The translations under genes and the position numbers were made by a program. Below are positions 22,451 to 31,101 of a stretch of 64,000 nucleotides of DNA, in pieces. Where the stretch lies: contig NZ_JAPNUE010000007.1 of assembly GCF_026626305.1 (NCBI RefSeq), positions 124,001-188,000 of the forward strand, given 5' to 3'. The notes below the pieces were generated by a model, which made no database searches, was not told where the DNA came from, and saw nothing but the letters and a program-made list of their open reading frames with translations. Origin of the DNA: Frigidibacter sp. RF13. Its GTDB lineage: Bacteria > Pseudomonadota > Alphaproteobacteria > Rhodobacterales > Rhodobacteraceae. Position 1 is the first letter of the stretch, and every line of letters begins with the position of its first letter.

Positions 22451-23335
22451 TCAGGTCTCGCCCGCCACGTCCTTGTGCACGATCACGTCGCAGTCGGGAT
22501 AGGTCTCGATGATCCGGCGCCTGAGGCCCGCGCCGATTGCATGGGCGTCGCGCAAGCTCTGGTCGCCGTCGAGCTCGATATGGATGTTCACGAACACCCG
22601 GCTGCCGGCCATGCGGGTCTTGAGGTCGTGAAAGCCCCGGACGCCGGGCCAGTCACGGGCGATGGCGGCGATCCCCTCGATCACCGCCGGATCGGCGCGG
22701 CGGTCCATCAACGCGTCCCAGGCGCCCTTGCCAATGCGGAGCGACCCCACGGCAAGCATCAGCGCAGCACCCATCGCCACAACGGAATCGACCTGCCCCA
22801 GCCCGAAATGCCGCGACATCCAGAGGGCCGCGAGTGCCCCGAGGTTCGGGATGAGATCGGACATGTAATGCAGGCTGTCGGCGGCCACCACGCGGCTGCC
22901 CGTCCGCCGCGCCACCCGACGCTGCCAGAGGACAAGCCCCAGAGTGACGAGGATCGAAAGCCCCATCACCGCCATGCCGCGTGTTTCGTCGGCAATGGGC
23001 GACGGCGCGTCGGACAAAAGCCGGCTGACCGCCGCCCAGCCGATCACGCCGCCGGAGATCAGGATGAAGACCGACTGGCCGAGGGCCGCGAGATCCTCGA
23101 CCGAGGTATGGCCGAAAGCATGATCCTCATCTGCCGGCCGCGCTGCATAGAGGATCGCCATCAGCCCGCCCAGAGACATCATCAGATCAAGCGCGCTGTC
23201 GGTGAGCGAGGCCGCGACCGAGAGCGCCTGGGTATGGCCGAGCGCCCAGAGCTTCAGTGCGACAAGGAGAAGCGCCACCGATACCGAAGCCACGCCCGCC
23301 GACAGGTTGAGGCGTACCGCCCGTTCGCCGCTCAT
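22451..23335 (-). CDS. Cation diffusion facilitator family transporter (FieF/CzcD-like)
   Basis: 294 residues, six predicted helices then a cytoplasmic C-terminal domain. Metal-site motifs are DSALDLMMS in helix 2, HAFGHTSVEDL in the loop, and ADSLHYMSD in helix 5; the D/D plus H/D pattern suits divalent cation-proton antiport (Zn, Fe or Mn). C-terminal HDLKTRMAGSRVFVNIHIELD is the usual dimerisation domain. It overlaps the upstream SH3-domain gene by 4 nt. The exact metal is not predictable. Confidence 0.9.
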   Translation of the reverse strand: MSGERAVRLNLSAGVASVSVALLLVALKLWALGHTQALSVAASLTDSALDLMMSLGGLMAILYAARPADEDHAFGHTSVEDLAALGQSVFILISGGVIGWAAVSRLLSDAPSPIADETRGMAVMGLSILVTLGLVLWQRRVARRTGSRVVAADSLHYMSDLIPNLGALAALWMSRHFGLGQVDSVVAMGAALMLAVGSLRIGKGAWDALMDRRADPAVIEGIAAIARDWPGVRGFHDLKTRMAGSRVFVNIHIELDGDQSLRDAHAIGAGLRRRIIETYPDCDVIVHKDVAGET

Positions 23336-23925
23336 TCCCGGACCTCGTCGGCCTCTACCCCCCAGAGCCGCGCTTTCGCGACCCAGCCGGTTTCACCCCC
23401 AGCACTGATCTCGCACCAGTCGAGCGTGCAGGGGCCGAGCTTGCCGATCACGCCTTCAGACGCCTTCGCAAGCACAGCAGTCTTTTCTCCCGGGCCTGCA
23501 TGCAGCGCGGTGTCCGGTTCAGTGACCAACACGGTGCGAACGCCGGAGAGGAGCGTGTAATAGATCCAGCCGCCCTGCCCTTCGTTATCCTCGACCCGGC
23601 GCCAGTGCTCGAACTCCGCCGTCACCCTGAGGGGCATGTCGCGGTGGCGAAAAACCCAGTCGATGCGGTGTTCGAGCGAGGGGCCGCGCCGCACGTTGCC
23701 GTCGGAGGTCTTGAGAGAGACATAGCGCGGCAGCGGCAGGTTGGTGACCGGGCCCTTGCCGGGCTCAGCTACGCCATCCGGGGCGGGCTCGGCCATCTCC
23801 TCGCCCTCTTCCTGCGCGTAGAGCGGCAGCGGCAAGAGCCCCGGACCTGCGATCAGTGCCAGAGCGAGCGCGAGTGCCGGGGCGCCCGCCCTGATATGCC
23901 GGTGGCCTGGGGTCATCCTCGTCAC
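23332..23925 (-). CDS. Exported SH3-domain protein
   Basis: 197 residues: a signal peptide (about 1-38, ending LYAQ), an acidic linker, then two bacterial SH3-like units (LKTSDGNVRRGPSLEHRIDW and TALHAGPGEKTAVLAKASEGV). Proteins of this COG3807 type are periplasmic or envelope-associated with unknown ligands. A GTG at 23925 is chosen since GAGG lies 8 nt upstream; the ATG at 23916 has its SD-like bases directly adjacent. It is co-transcribed with the CDF exporter, perhaps by chance. Confidence 0.8.
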   Translation of the reverse strand: MTRMTPGHRHIRAGAPALALALALIAGPGLLPLPLYAQEEGEEMAEPAPDGVAEPGKGPVTNLPLPRYVSLKTSDGNVRRGPSLEHRIDWVFRHRDMPLRVTAEFEHWRRVEDNEGQGGWIYYTLLSGVRTVLVTEPDTALHAGPGEKTAVLAKASEGVIGKLGPCTLDWCEISAGGETGWVAKARLWGVEADEVRE

Positions 23926-24041
23926 GTCAACCGCCTCGCAATAATCTTTCGGGCTTGTGGCTTACCCGATTGCGCTGCACTTTGCCATCAGGGGCGTCGG
24001 GGTGAAAGCCCGGACCGGATGGCAGGACGAAGGAGCGTGAC

Positions 24042-25028
24042 ATGCGGAGCGAACGGCTGACAGTGGTGGTCACGCGGCGCCTGCCCGAGCCGGTCGAGAC
24101 GCGGATGAAGGAGCTCTTCGACGTCGAGTTGCGCGACAGCGACGACAGAATGAGCCGCGAGGATCTTGCCGCCGCCATGCGCCGCGCCGATGTGCTGGTG
24201 CCGACGATCACCGACCAGATCGATGCCACGCTTCTTGCCCAGGCGGGCGAACGGCTGAAGCTGATCGCCAACTATGGCGCGGGAGTCGACAATATCGATG
24301 TCTCGACAGCGCGCCAGCGCGGCATCCTCGTGTCGAACACGCCCGGCGTCCTGACCGAGGACACGGCCGATATGACGATGGCCCTGATGCTTGCCGTGAT
24401 CCGCCGTCTGCCCGAAGGCATGGCCGCGATGCAGGGCGGAAGCTGGGGCGGCTGGTCGCCCACAGCGTTTCTCGGCGGGCGGCTCGGGGCCAAGCGGCTG
24501 GGTATCCTCGGCATGGGCCGGATCGGCCAGGCAGTCGCGCGCCGCGCCTCGGCCTTCGGCATGCAGATCCACTATCACAACCGCCGCCGCCTGCGCCCCG
24601 AGACCGAAACGGAACTGCAGGCGACCTTCTGGGAAAGCCTCGATCAGATGGTGGCGCGGATGGATGTGATCTCGATCAACTGTCCGCACACGCCCTCGAC
24701 CTTCCATCTGATGAATGCGCGGCGGCTGAAACTCCTGAAGTCCTCGGCGGTGATCGTGAACACTTCGCGCGGCGAGGTGATCGACGAGAATGCGCTGACG
24801 CGGATGTTGCGCGCGGGCGAGATCGCCGGTGCTGGCCTCGACGTTTACGAACATGGCACCGACGTGAACCCGCGCCTTCGCGCGCTGCCCAATGTCGTCC
24901 TCTTGCCCCATATGGGATCGGCGACGATGGAAGGGCGGATCGAGATGGGCGAGAAGGTGATCATCAACATCAAGACCTTCGCCGACGGCCACCGTCCGCC
25001 CGATCAGGTCGTGCCCGGCATGCTCTGA
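24042..25028 (+). CDS. D-isomer specific 2-hydroxyacid dehydrogenase (glyoxylate/hydroxypyruvate reductase type)
   Basis: 328 residues. NAD(P) site LGMGRIGQ (G157, G159, G162) with a basic RRR at 181-183 after strand beta-2, which suggests NADPH preference. Catalytic R243 (NTSRGEVID), E270 (DVYEHG) and H290 (LLPHMGSAT) are all present. Closest to GyaR-type glyoxylate reductases, but 2-ketogluconate or other 2-oxoacid reductases are possible. The metal-dependent hydrolase starts 3 nt after its stop, so the two are probably one operon. Confidence 0.87.
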   Translation: MRSERLTVVVTRRLPEPVETRMKELFDVELRDSDDRMSREDLAAAMRRADVLVPTITDQIDATLLAQAGERLKLIANYGAGVDNIDVSTARQRGILVSNTPGVLTEDTADMTMALMLAVIRRLPEGMAAMQGGSWGGWSPTAFLGGRLGAKRLGILGMGRIGQAVARRASAFGMQIHYHNRRRLRPETETELQATFWESLDQMVARMDVISINCPHTPSTFHLMNARRLKLLKSSAVIVNTSRGEVIDENALTRMLRAGEIAGAGLDVYEHGTDVNPRLRALPNVVLLPHMGSATMEGRIEMGEKVIINIKTFADGHRPPDQVVPGML

Positions 25029-25031
25029 GCC

Positions 25032-25751
25032 ATGGCGGGCTGGTTCGCGACGCAGGAACTCGCGCCCGGCATTTGGGTCACGACCGAACCGGCGGTTCAC
25101 CCGTTCTTCGCGGCAAACCTTTTCACCATCATCGGCCGTGACGTCGATCTGCAAGTCGATTTTGGCTGCGGGGTCGCACCCCTGCGGCACGCTCTGCCGC
25201 TGACACCCGGAAAACCGGTGATCGCGGTCGCATCCCATGCGCATGTCGATCATGTCGGCGGCTTTCACGAATTCACCGACCGGCGCGGGCACGCGGCCGA
25301 GGCGGGGGCTTATGCGACCATGGCGCCGGGCCTGACCTTCCAGGACTGGTTCCGCGAAGAACGCGCCGGGCCCAGCCTGACCGCCCTGCCCCATCCCGGT
25401 TTCGCGCTGTCCGGCTGGACGCTTGCCCCGGCGCCCCTGACCGCGATGCTGTCCGAGGGCGACCGGATCGACCTTGGTGATCGCAGCTTCACCATCCTGC
25501 ACCTGCCCGGCCATTCGCCGGGCTCGATCGGGCTGTTCGATGAACGGGACGGGCTGTTCCTGACCGGCGACGCAATCTATGACGACGAACTGGTCGATGA
25601 CATACCAGGCGCAGACCGTCCTGCATATTTAGGCAGCATGCGGCGCCTGGCGGATTTGAATTGCCGGATTGCGCTTGGTGGTCACGGGCCTCCCTTTGAC
25701 GGCGTGCGGATGCGGGAGATCGCGGCAGGCTATCTGTTCCACCGACACTGA
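25032..25751 (+). CDS. Metallo-beta-lactamase-fold hydrolase
   Basis: 239 residues with the binuclear metal motif SHAHVDHVGG (H69, H71, D73, H74), HLPGHSPGSI for the next ligand, TGDAIYDD for the bridging aspartate and GGHGPP for the last histidine. Candidate roles are glyoxalase II-like thioesterase, lactonase or another hydrolase; no substrate-specific signature was recognised. It is coupled to the D-2-hydroxyacid dehydrogenase. Confidence 0.85.
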   Translation: MAGWFATQELAPGIWVTTEPAVHPFFAANLFTIIGRDVDLQVDFGCGVAPLRHALPLTPGKPVIAVASHAHVDHVGGFHEFTDRRGHAAEAGAYATMAPGLTFQDWFREERAGPSLTALPHPGFALSGWTLAPAPLTAMLSEGDRIDLGDRSFTILHLPGHSPGSIGLFDERDGLFLTGDAIYDDELVDDIPGADRPAYLGSMRRLADLNCRIALGGHGPPFDGVRMREIAAGYLFHRH

Positions 25752-25892
25752 TCGCGGCGACCAGTCCAATCTGATGAGGGTCCACCATGCCCGCGCATGT
25801 GTGAAGCATCGGATCAACCCCGAATTGTCCTCTGGCGGTCAAATTTCCGCCCGTTTCAGCGCCTACATCCGTGCCGAACTTGGGGTACGACT

Positions 25893-27098
25893 ATGTCTAA
25901 AGGCTTTCTTGTCGCGTTCGTTTGCCTCGCCGGTGCGGGCACCGTGAGCGTCGATTATGTCAACCAGGCGAAACGGGCGGGATCCTCGCCGGGCGCTTTC
26001 GGCGCCGATGCCTACATGACCAGCATCAGCGCGCGCTATTTCGACTATCGCCGCACGATCGAGGATGATGCGAAACGCAGCGCGCTCTTGCAGCAGAAGC
26101 GGCGCGAACTGTTGCCCGAGGCACCCGAGGGCTGGGCGCGCCATGTCTGGGGCGAGGCGGACGAAAGCCTTTTCGGCACCGACCGCAAGGTCGCCCTGCC
26201 GGACGATTTGAAGGACGAGCCGACGTTGACCGCGCTGATGGAAATGGACCGGAAGATGGGGCAAAAGCTCCGCACCGATCAGAGCTATGTCTATGAAAAG
26301 GAAGGCGAAAGCGTCGCCGTCCTGATCCATTATGACCGCACCGCCGGTAAGGGCGGGATGCTGGGCGGACCCTTCCTGTCTCTGGTGAACGGCAATATCG
26401 AGGCTTTTTCCGGCAAGACCGGTTTCGCGGTGGTGCAGGGCGTCACCTTCCGTCGCGATTTCGGGGTGATGAATTTCGGGCAGGACGAGGCGACAGACGC
26501 CGACCCGGCGACGGTCACCCGCGCCTTCTCGGCCAATCTGAACAACCAGATCCGCGTTGCGGTGACGGCGCGCGCCCGCGACGAGGCGATCTTCGAGGTA
26601 CTGAGTGTCATCGACTTCGACCAGCTGAATTTCCTTCTCGACGTACCGGTCGAGGGGATCGGCGCCGCCGCGCCCACCATTCCCTGGGAGAGCCAGAAGG
26701 CCGAGGCTGACGCCCGGGTCGCCGCTGACAGCGCCGCACAGGTGCAGGACGCCATCGACCAGAACCAGAAGCTCCTGGAATGGGCGAAGGAGGTCGCCGA
26801 ACGGCACAAGGGCAAGCTGCCGACCGAGGCGGAATATGCCGCCGAGGTCACGCAGATGAACCAGATCGGCGGCGAGGCGGCAGCCCCGGCAACAGCCCCG
26901 GTCGAGGAAGCTTCGGATCAGCAGGAGCAAGGCGGCGGCTTCCTGTCGATCGTCAATGGGCTCTTCGCCAAGGTCTCGTCCGACGACACCGCCGGGGCCG
27001 ATCAGGCGGCGCCCGCGAAGCCCACGGTCGGCAGCTTCGGCAGCGGCAATTGCACGATGCAGGGCGCGATCAAGCGCTGCAGCACCTCGGGCGGCTAG
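25893..27098 (+). CDS. Secreted protein of unknown function
   Basis: 401 residues from ATG 25893. The N-terminus MSKGFLVAFVCLAGAGTVSV is a short signal or anchor. The body has no motif I recognise. From about residue 270 it becomes charged and helical (QVQDAIDQNQKLLEWAKEVAERH), then an Ala/Pro/Gln-rich linker and a small C-terminal tail with two cysteines (SGNCTMQGAIKRC), which may form a disulfide in the periplasm. It stands alone between the MBL hydrolase and the flavoprotein. An upstream in-frame ATG (25797) was rejected because it hides the hydrophobic N-terminus. Confidence 0.65.
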   Translation: MSKGFLVAFVCLAGAGTVSVDYVNQAKRAGSSPGAFGADAYMTSISARYFDYRRTIEDDAKRSALLQQKRRELLPEAPEGWARHVWGEADESLFGTDRKVALPDDLKDEPTLTALMEMDRKMGQKLRTDQSYVYEKEGESVAVLIHYDRTAGKGGMLGGPFLSLVNGNIEAFSGKTGFAVVQGVTFRRDFGVMNFGQDEATDADPATVTRAFSANLNNQIRVAVTARARDEAIFEVLSVIDFDQLNFLLDVPVEGIGAAAPTIPWESQKAEADARVAADSAAQVQDAIDQNQKLLEWAKEVAERHKGKLPTEAEYAAEVTQMNQIGGEAAAPATAPVEEASDQQEQGGGFLSIVNGLFAKVSSDDTAGADQAAPAKPTVGSFGSGNCTMQGAIKRCSTSGG

Positions 27099-27273
27099 GG
27101 CGTTCGGCCAACGGCGGCCGTACATCGCTGCGCCCCCTCGCGGGCTTGGGATCGAGCGGCCGGAACCGACATGAGCGAATGTCGTTTTCGGACGCGGAAT
27201 GTCGGGCAGACATTTCCGCCAAAATCTGTCTCTGTCAGATATGGCCCAAATGAATGCCCGAAGGAGTCGGCCG
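27099..27273 (+). promoter_or_regulatory. Leader of the dimethylglycine-dehydrogenase-like gene with two GACAT dyads
   Basis: Two dyads use the same half-site in opposite polarity: CGACAT-N6-ATGTCG (27167-27184) and AATGTC-GGGCA-GACATT (27198-27214, flanked by GCGG and TCCGC). They may be operators for an unlinked regulator. GAAGGAG at about 27259 serves as ribosome site. Confidence 0.4.
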
Positions 27274-29772
27274 ATGAAAACCCATGTCAGAGCTCTTGTC
27301 GTCGGCGGCGGTGCCGTCGGGACCGGCATCGCCTATCACCTCGCTAAGGCAGGCTGGGACACTATGCTGCTGGAGCGGGATGCGCTGACGTCCGGCTCGA
27401 CCTGGCATGCGGCGGGCCTGCTGCCCTTGTTCAACATGTCCTACGCCACAACCCACATCCACAAGTACTCGGTCGATTTCTACAAGACGCTCGAGGCCGA
27501 GACCGGCCTGAACGCCGGCTTCTATGTCGTGGGCAACCTCCGCATGGCCCAGCGGCAGGAGCGGATGGACGAGTACATGCTCTATTCCTCGGTGGCCGAA
27601 ACGGCGGACGTCTATCACGAATTCCTGTCGCCCAAGGAGATCAAGGATCGCTGGCCGCTCGTCCGCACCGAAGACCTAGTGGGCGCGCTCTATCACCCGC
27701 AGGACGGCTACATCAACCCGGCCGACGTGACCCAGGCGATGGCCAAGGGCGCCCGCCAGCGGGGCGTGAAAATCCTGCAGAAGGCCCAGGTCGACAGCTA
27801 TCAGTGGACCGGATCGGAATGGATCGTCTCGGGCCATATCATGGTCGAAAAGGGCGGCATGCTGGTCACGGGCGAGGAGACGTTCGAAATCCACGCCGAA
27901 CATGTCGTCACCGCGACGGGCAACCATGCCCAGCGCACCGCGCGGCTTTTGGGCGTCAAGACTCCGGCCATTCCGGTCGAGCATCAGTATATCGTCACCG
28001 AACCCGACCCGATGCTGCAGGAATACCGCAAGAACAATCCCGAACACCCGGTCCTGCGCGATGCCGACGCCAAATGGTATGTGCGCGAGGAACGCGGCGG
28101 CTGGATCCTCGGGCCCTATGAAAAGGGCGCGCCCGCGCGGTTCGAATATTGCGTTCCGGACAGCTTCCGCGCCGACCTCTTCCCGCTCGACCTCGAACGG
28201 ATCGAGGGCGAATATATGTCCTTTATCCACCGCATTCCGTCCTCGGAAACCGTGGGCCTCAAGGACGATTTCAACGGCCCGATCTGCTACACCCCTGACG
28301 GTAACCCGCTCGTCGGCCCCTACCCGGGGCTGAGGAACATGTGGATGGCCGAAGGCTTCTCGTTCGGGATCACCGCGGCGGGCGGCACGGGCCATTACCT
28401 CGCCCAGCTGATGACCGAGGGCGAGGCAGAGATCGACATGGCCTCTCTTGACCCCAAGCGCTACGGCAACTGGATGACGACCGAGTACGCGGCGCGCAAG
28501 AATGAGGAATGCTACGACCACGTCTTCATCCTGCACCATCCGGACGAGGAACGCGAAGCCTGCCGTCCCCTGCGCACGGCGCCCGCCTATGACCGGCAAA
28601 AGGCGATGGGCGCGCAGATGGGCCAGGTGAACGGCTGGGAACGGCCGAACTATTACGGTCCCGTCGATGCGCCCGCCTCCTTCGACCATGACGGCCGCTC
28701 GTTCCGACGCGGGGCCTGGTGGCCCCATGCCAAGGCCGAGGCGGAAGCGGTCAGGAACACCGTGGGCATCATCGACGCGTCGGCCTTCACCAAGCACCTG
28801 GTGCGCGGCCCGGGCGCGACGGCGTTCCTGGACCATCTCACCTGCAACAAGCTGCCGAATGTCGGGCGTATCAACCTGACCTATGCGCTGACCGAGGCGG
28901 GCACGACGCGCACCGAGTATACGATCGTGCGGCTGAAGGAGAATGAGTATTACCTGATCTCCGCCGGCGCCTGGACGGCATATGACGCCGACTTCCTGAT
29001 GAAGGCGGCGGAAGACTTCATGGCGGCGGGCGGCGGTCATCTCGACATCCACGACATCACCACCCAGTGGGGCGTCTTTGCGCTGGCTGGCCCGAACGCG
29101 CGGGCGCTTTTGAAGGACATCGTGAAGGACGCCGATCCCGATACGGTCCTTTCGAACAAGCGCTTCCCCTGGCTTTCCTACCGGGACATCGAGCTCGGCA
29201 TGTGCCCGGTCCGCGCGGTGCGCGTGGCCTATACCGGGGAACTGGGCTGGGAACTGCACTACCCGATCGAGTTCGGCCGCTACCTGTGGGACCTGATCTG
29301 GTCGGTCGGCGCAAAGCACGGGCTGAAGGGCGTGGGCGCCCGGGCGCAGAACTGGCTCCGGCAGGAAAAGAGCTACCGTGCCTTCGGCTCGGAACTCGGC
29401 CGCGACGCGACGCCGCTCGAAGCCGGACTGCCGCGCTTCGTCGACATGTCGAAGGAGTTCCGCGGCAAGGCCGAGATGGAAAAGAAGGGCACGCGCTTCA
29501 TGTGCGTGACGGTGCTGATCGACGGCCCTGCCGACGCCGACCCGTGGGGCAAGGAAGCCCTCATCCATGACGGCAAGAAGGTCGGCCGCCTGACCTCGGG
29601 CGGCTATTCGGTGGCCTTCGGCAAGCAGATCGGCATGGGTTATGTGCCGGTCCACCTGTCTGAGCCCGGGACGAAGCTCAAAGTCCGCATGCTGCGCGAG
29701 CTGTGGGATGCGGAAGTGACTGTCGACAGCCCGTTCGATCCGAAGAACGAACGCATCCGCATCGACGGTTAA
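27274..29772 (+). CDS. Dimethylglycine/sarcosine dehydrogenase-like flavoprotein with GcvT domain
   Basis: 832 residues in two halves. The N-terminal DAO-type FAD domain has GGGAVGTG and GSTWHAAGLL, where H45 matches the histidine that carries covalent FAD in dimethylglycine and sarcosine dehydrogenases. The C-terminal half (from about 430) is an aminomethyltransferase/GcvT domain with AYTGELGWELHYP and a C-terminal barrel, which binds tetrahydrofolate and accepts the methylene unit. It therefore demethylates an N-methyl amine, perhaps in glycine-betaine breakdown together with the bmt gene 9.6 kb away (inference). Start at 27274 follows GAAGGAG. Confidence 0.87.
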   Translation: MKTHVRALVVGGGAVGTGIAYHLAKAGWDTMLLERDALTSGSTWHAAGLLPLFNMSYATTHIHKYSVDFYKTLEAETGLNAGFYVVGNLRMAQRQERMDEYMLYSSVAETADVYHEFLSPKEIKDRWPLVRTEDLVGALYHPQDGYINPADVTQAMAKGARQRGVKILQKAQVDSYQWTGSEWIVSGHIMVEKGGMLVTGEETFEIHAEHVVTATGNHAQRTARLLGVKTPAIPVEHQYIVTEPDPMLQEYRKNNPEHPVLRDADAKWYVREERGGWILGPYEKGAPARFEYCVPDSFRADLFPLDLERIEGEYMSFIHRIPSSETVGLKDDFNGPICYTPDGNPLVGPYPGLRNMWMAEGFSFGITAAGGTGHYLAQLMTEGEAEIDMASLDPKRYGNWMTTEYAARKNEECYDHVFILHHPDEEREACRPLRTAPAYDRQKAMGAQMGQVNGWERPNYYGPVDAPASFDHDGRSFRRGAWWPHAKAEAEAVRNTVGIIDASAFTKHLVRGPGATAFLDHLTCNKLPNVGRINLTYALTEAGTTRTEYTIVRLKENEYYLISAGAWTAYDADFLMKAAEDFMAAGGGHLDIHDITTQWGVFALAGPNARALLKDIVKDADPDTVLSNKRFPWLSYRDIELGMCPVRAVRVAYTGELGWELHYPIEFGRYLWDLIWSVGAKHGLKGVGARAQNWLRQEKSYRAFGSELGRDATPLEAGLPRFVDMSKEFRGKAEMEKKGTRFMCVTVLIDGPADADPWGKEALIHDGKKVGRLTSGGYSVAFGKQIGMGYVPVHLSEPGTKLKVRMLRELWDAEVTVDSPFDPKNERIRIDG

Positions 29773-29790
29773 GCTGATCGCTCCGGCGCC

Positions 29791-31101
29791 TTAGGTCGTC
29801 AGGCCGAGCCGCTTGATCTTGTCGTTCAGCGTCCGGCGCGGCAGCCCCAGAAGGGTTGCCGCGCGTTCGGTATTGCCCCGGCATTTGACCAGTGCGGCGT
29901 GGATTTCCCGCGCTTCGAAGGCCGCCATCCTTTCCGGCAAGCTCGCACCCGATCCCTCGCTGGTGGCGGGCGCCCCCTCCCCGCCCGGATCGAGGCCGAG
30001 GACGAACCGTTCAGCAGCCGCGCGGAGTTCCCGGGCATTTCCGGGCCAGGATTGTCGAACCAGACGGGCGCGCAGGCTGATCGGAATCTCGGGGAGCGCC
30101 CGGCCATATCGCCGCGCTGCCTCGGAGGCGAAATGGGCAAACAGAAGGGCGATGTCGCCTGACATTTCCCGTAGGGGCGCCGTCGCAATCTCTGCCCCGG
30201 CGAGGCGGTAATAGAGATCGGCGCGGAAGCGACCGTCGAAGGCCATGGCTTTCAGTTCGACCTTGGAGGTCGAAACGACGCGAATGTCCAGTGGCCGGGG
30301 TCGGTGTTCCCCGAGCCGGGTGATCGTGCGATCTTCAAGGACACGCAGCATCTTGGCCTGTATCGGCTGCGGCATGCTGTCGATTTCGTCGAGGAGGAGC
30401 GTCCCACCGTCAGCCAGTTCCAGTTTGCCGGGCTTGTCGACCATTGCGCCCGGAAAGGCGCCGGCAGCTGCGCCGAACATCTCGATCTCGAACAGGCTCT
30501 CGGGCACTGCGGCGCAATTCAGGGCCACGAATCCCTTTGCGCCGCGCGGCCCGCCCGCATGGAGCGCGCGCGCGACCAGTTCCTTTCCGGTCCCTGTCTC
30601 GCCCGTCACCAGCACATTGACGTCCAGTCCCGCAAGCGCTGCCACCTGCGCGCGCAGGCCCGCCATCGCCCGGCTGTCGCCGACGATCTCTTCCTCCGGC
30701 AGGCGGGATCTCAGGCGCCGAAGTTCGTCCCGCGTTTCGCGCGCCCGCAGCGCGCGGGCGATGACCAGAAGCAGGTGATCGGCACTGTAAGGCTTCTCAA
30801 GAAAATCCTCGGCCCCGGCGCGGATCGCCTGAACCGCCTGGGGCACATCGCCATGGCCGGTGATGACGACGACCGGATGATCGCCGCCACGCGCTGCAAG
30901 GGCGGCGATGAACCCCATCCCGTCCATCCCCGGCATCCTGAGGTCGGTGACGATCACTCCGGGATCGGACCTATCGAGCGCGGCGAGCGCCGCCGCCGCG
31001 TCGGGAAAGGCGCACACCTCGTGACCGGCCGCCTCTATCAGGTCGCTCGCGGCGGCGCGGTGATCGGCATCGTCATCGACAACGAACACAAGCGCCGTCA
31101 T
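29791..31101 (-). CDS. DctD-like response regulator with AAA+ and Fis domains
   Basis: 436 residues: receiver domain (D53 in VTDLRMPGMD, K103 in LEKPYS), an AAA+ domain with Walker A GETGTGKE and Walker B LLLDEIDS, and a C-terminal Fis-type HTH (NTERAATLLGLPRRTLNDK). The loop that touches sigma-54, normally GAFTGA, reads GAFPGA (residues 214-219), an unusual change at the key threonine. It overlaps the kinase gene by 4 nt and lies downstream of a TAXI-TRAP transporter, so it probably senses and controls uptake of that substrate. Confidence 0.9.
   Translation of the reverse strand: MTALVFVVDDDADHRAAASDLIEAAGHEVCAFPDAAAALAALDRSDPGVIVTDLRMPGMDGMGFIAALAARGGDHPVVVITGHGDVPQAVQAIRAGAEDFLEKPYSADHLLLVIARALRARETRDELRRLRSRLPEEEIVGDSRAMAGLRAQVAALAGLDVNVLVTGETGTGKELVARALHAGGPRGAKGFVALNCAAVPESLFEIEMFGAAAGAFPGAMVDKPGKLELADGGTLLLDEIDSMPQPIQAKMLRVLEDRTITRLGEHRPRPLDIRVVSTSKVELKAMAFDGRFRADLYYRLAGAEIATAPLREMSGDIALLFAHFASEAARRYGRALPEIPISLRARLVRQSWPGNARELRAAAERFVLGLDPGGEGAPATSEGSGASLPERMAAFEAREIHAALVKCRGNTERAATLLGLPRRTLNDKIKRLGLTT

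Noticed and set aside
27099..27273. Glycine riboswitch before the dimethylglycine-dehydrogenase-like gene
   Set aside because: No tandem aptamer cores with the conserved GGAGAG-type segments seen.
27676..29655. 659-codon open frame antisense to the dimethylglycine-dehydrogenase-like gene
   Set aside because: It is a GC-rich shadow of a well-supported enzyme, with arginine/histidine-rich low-complexity content and no domain.
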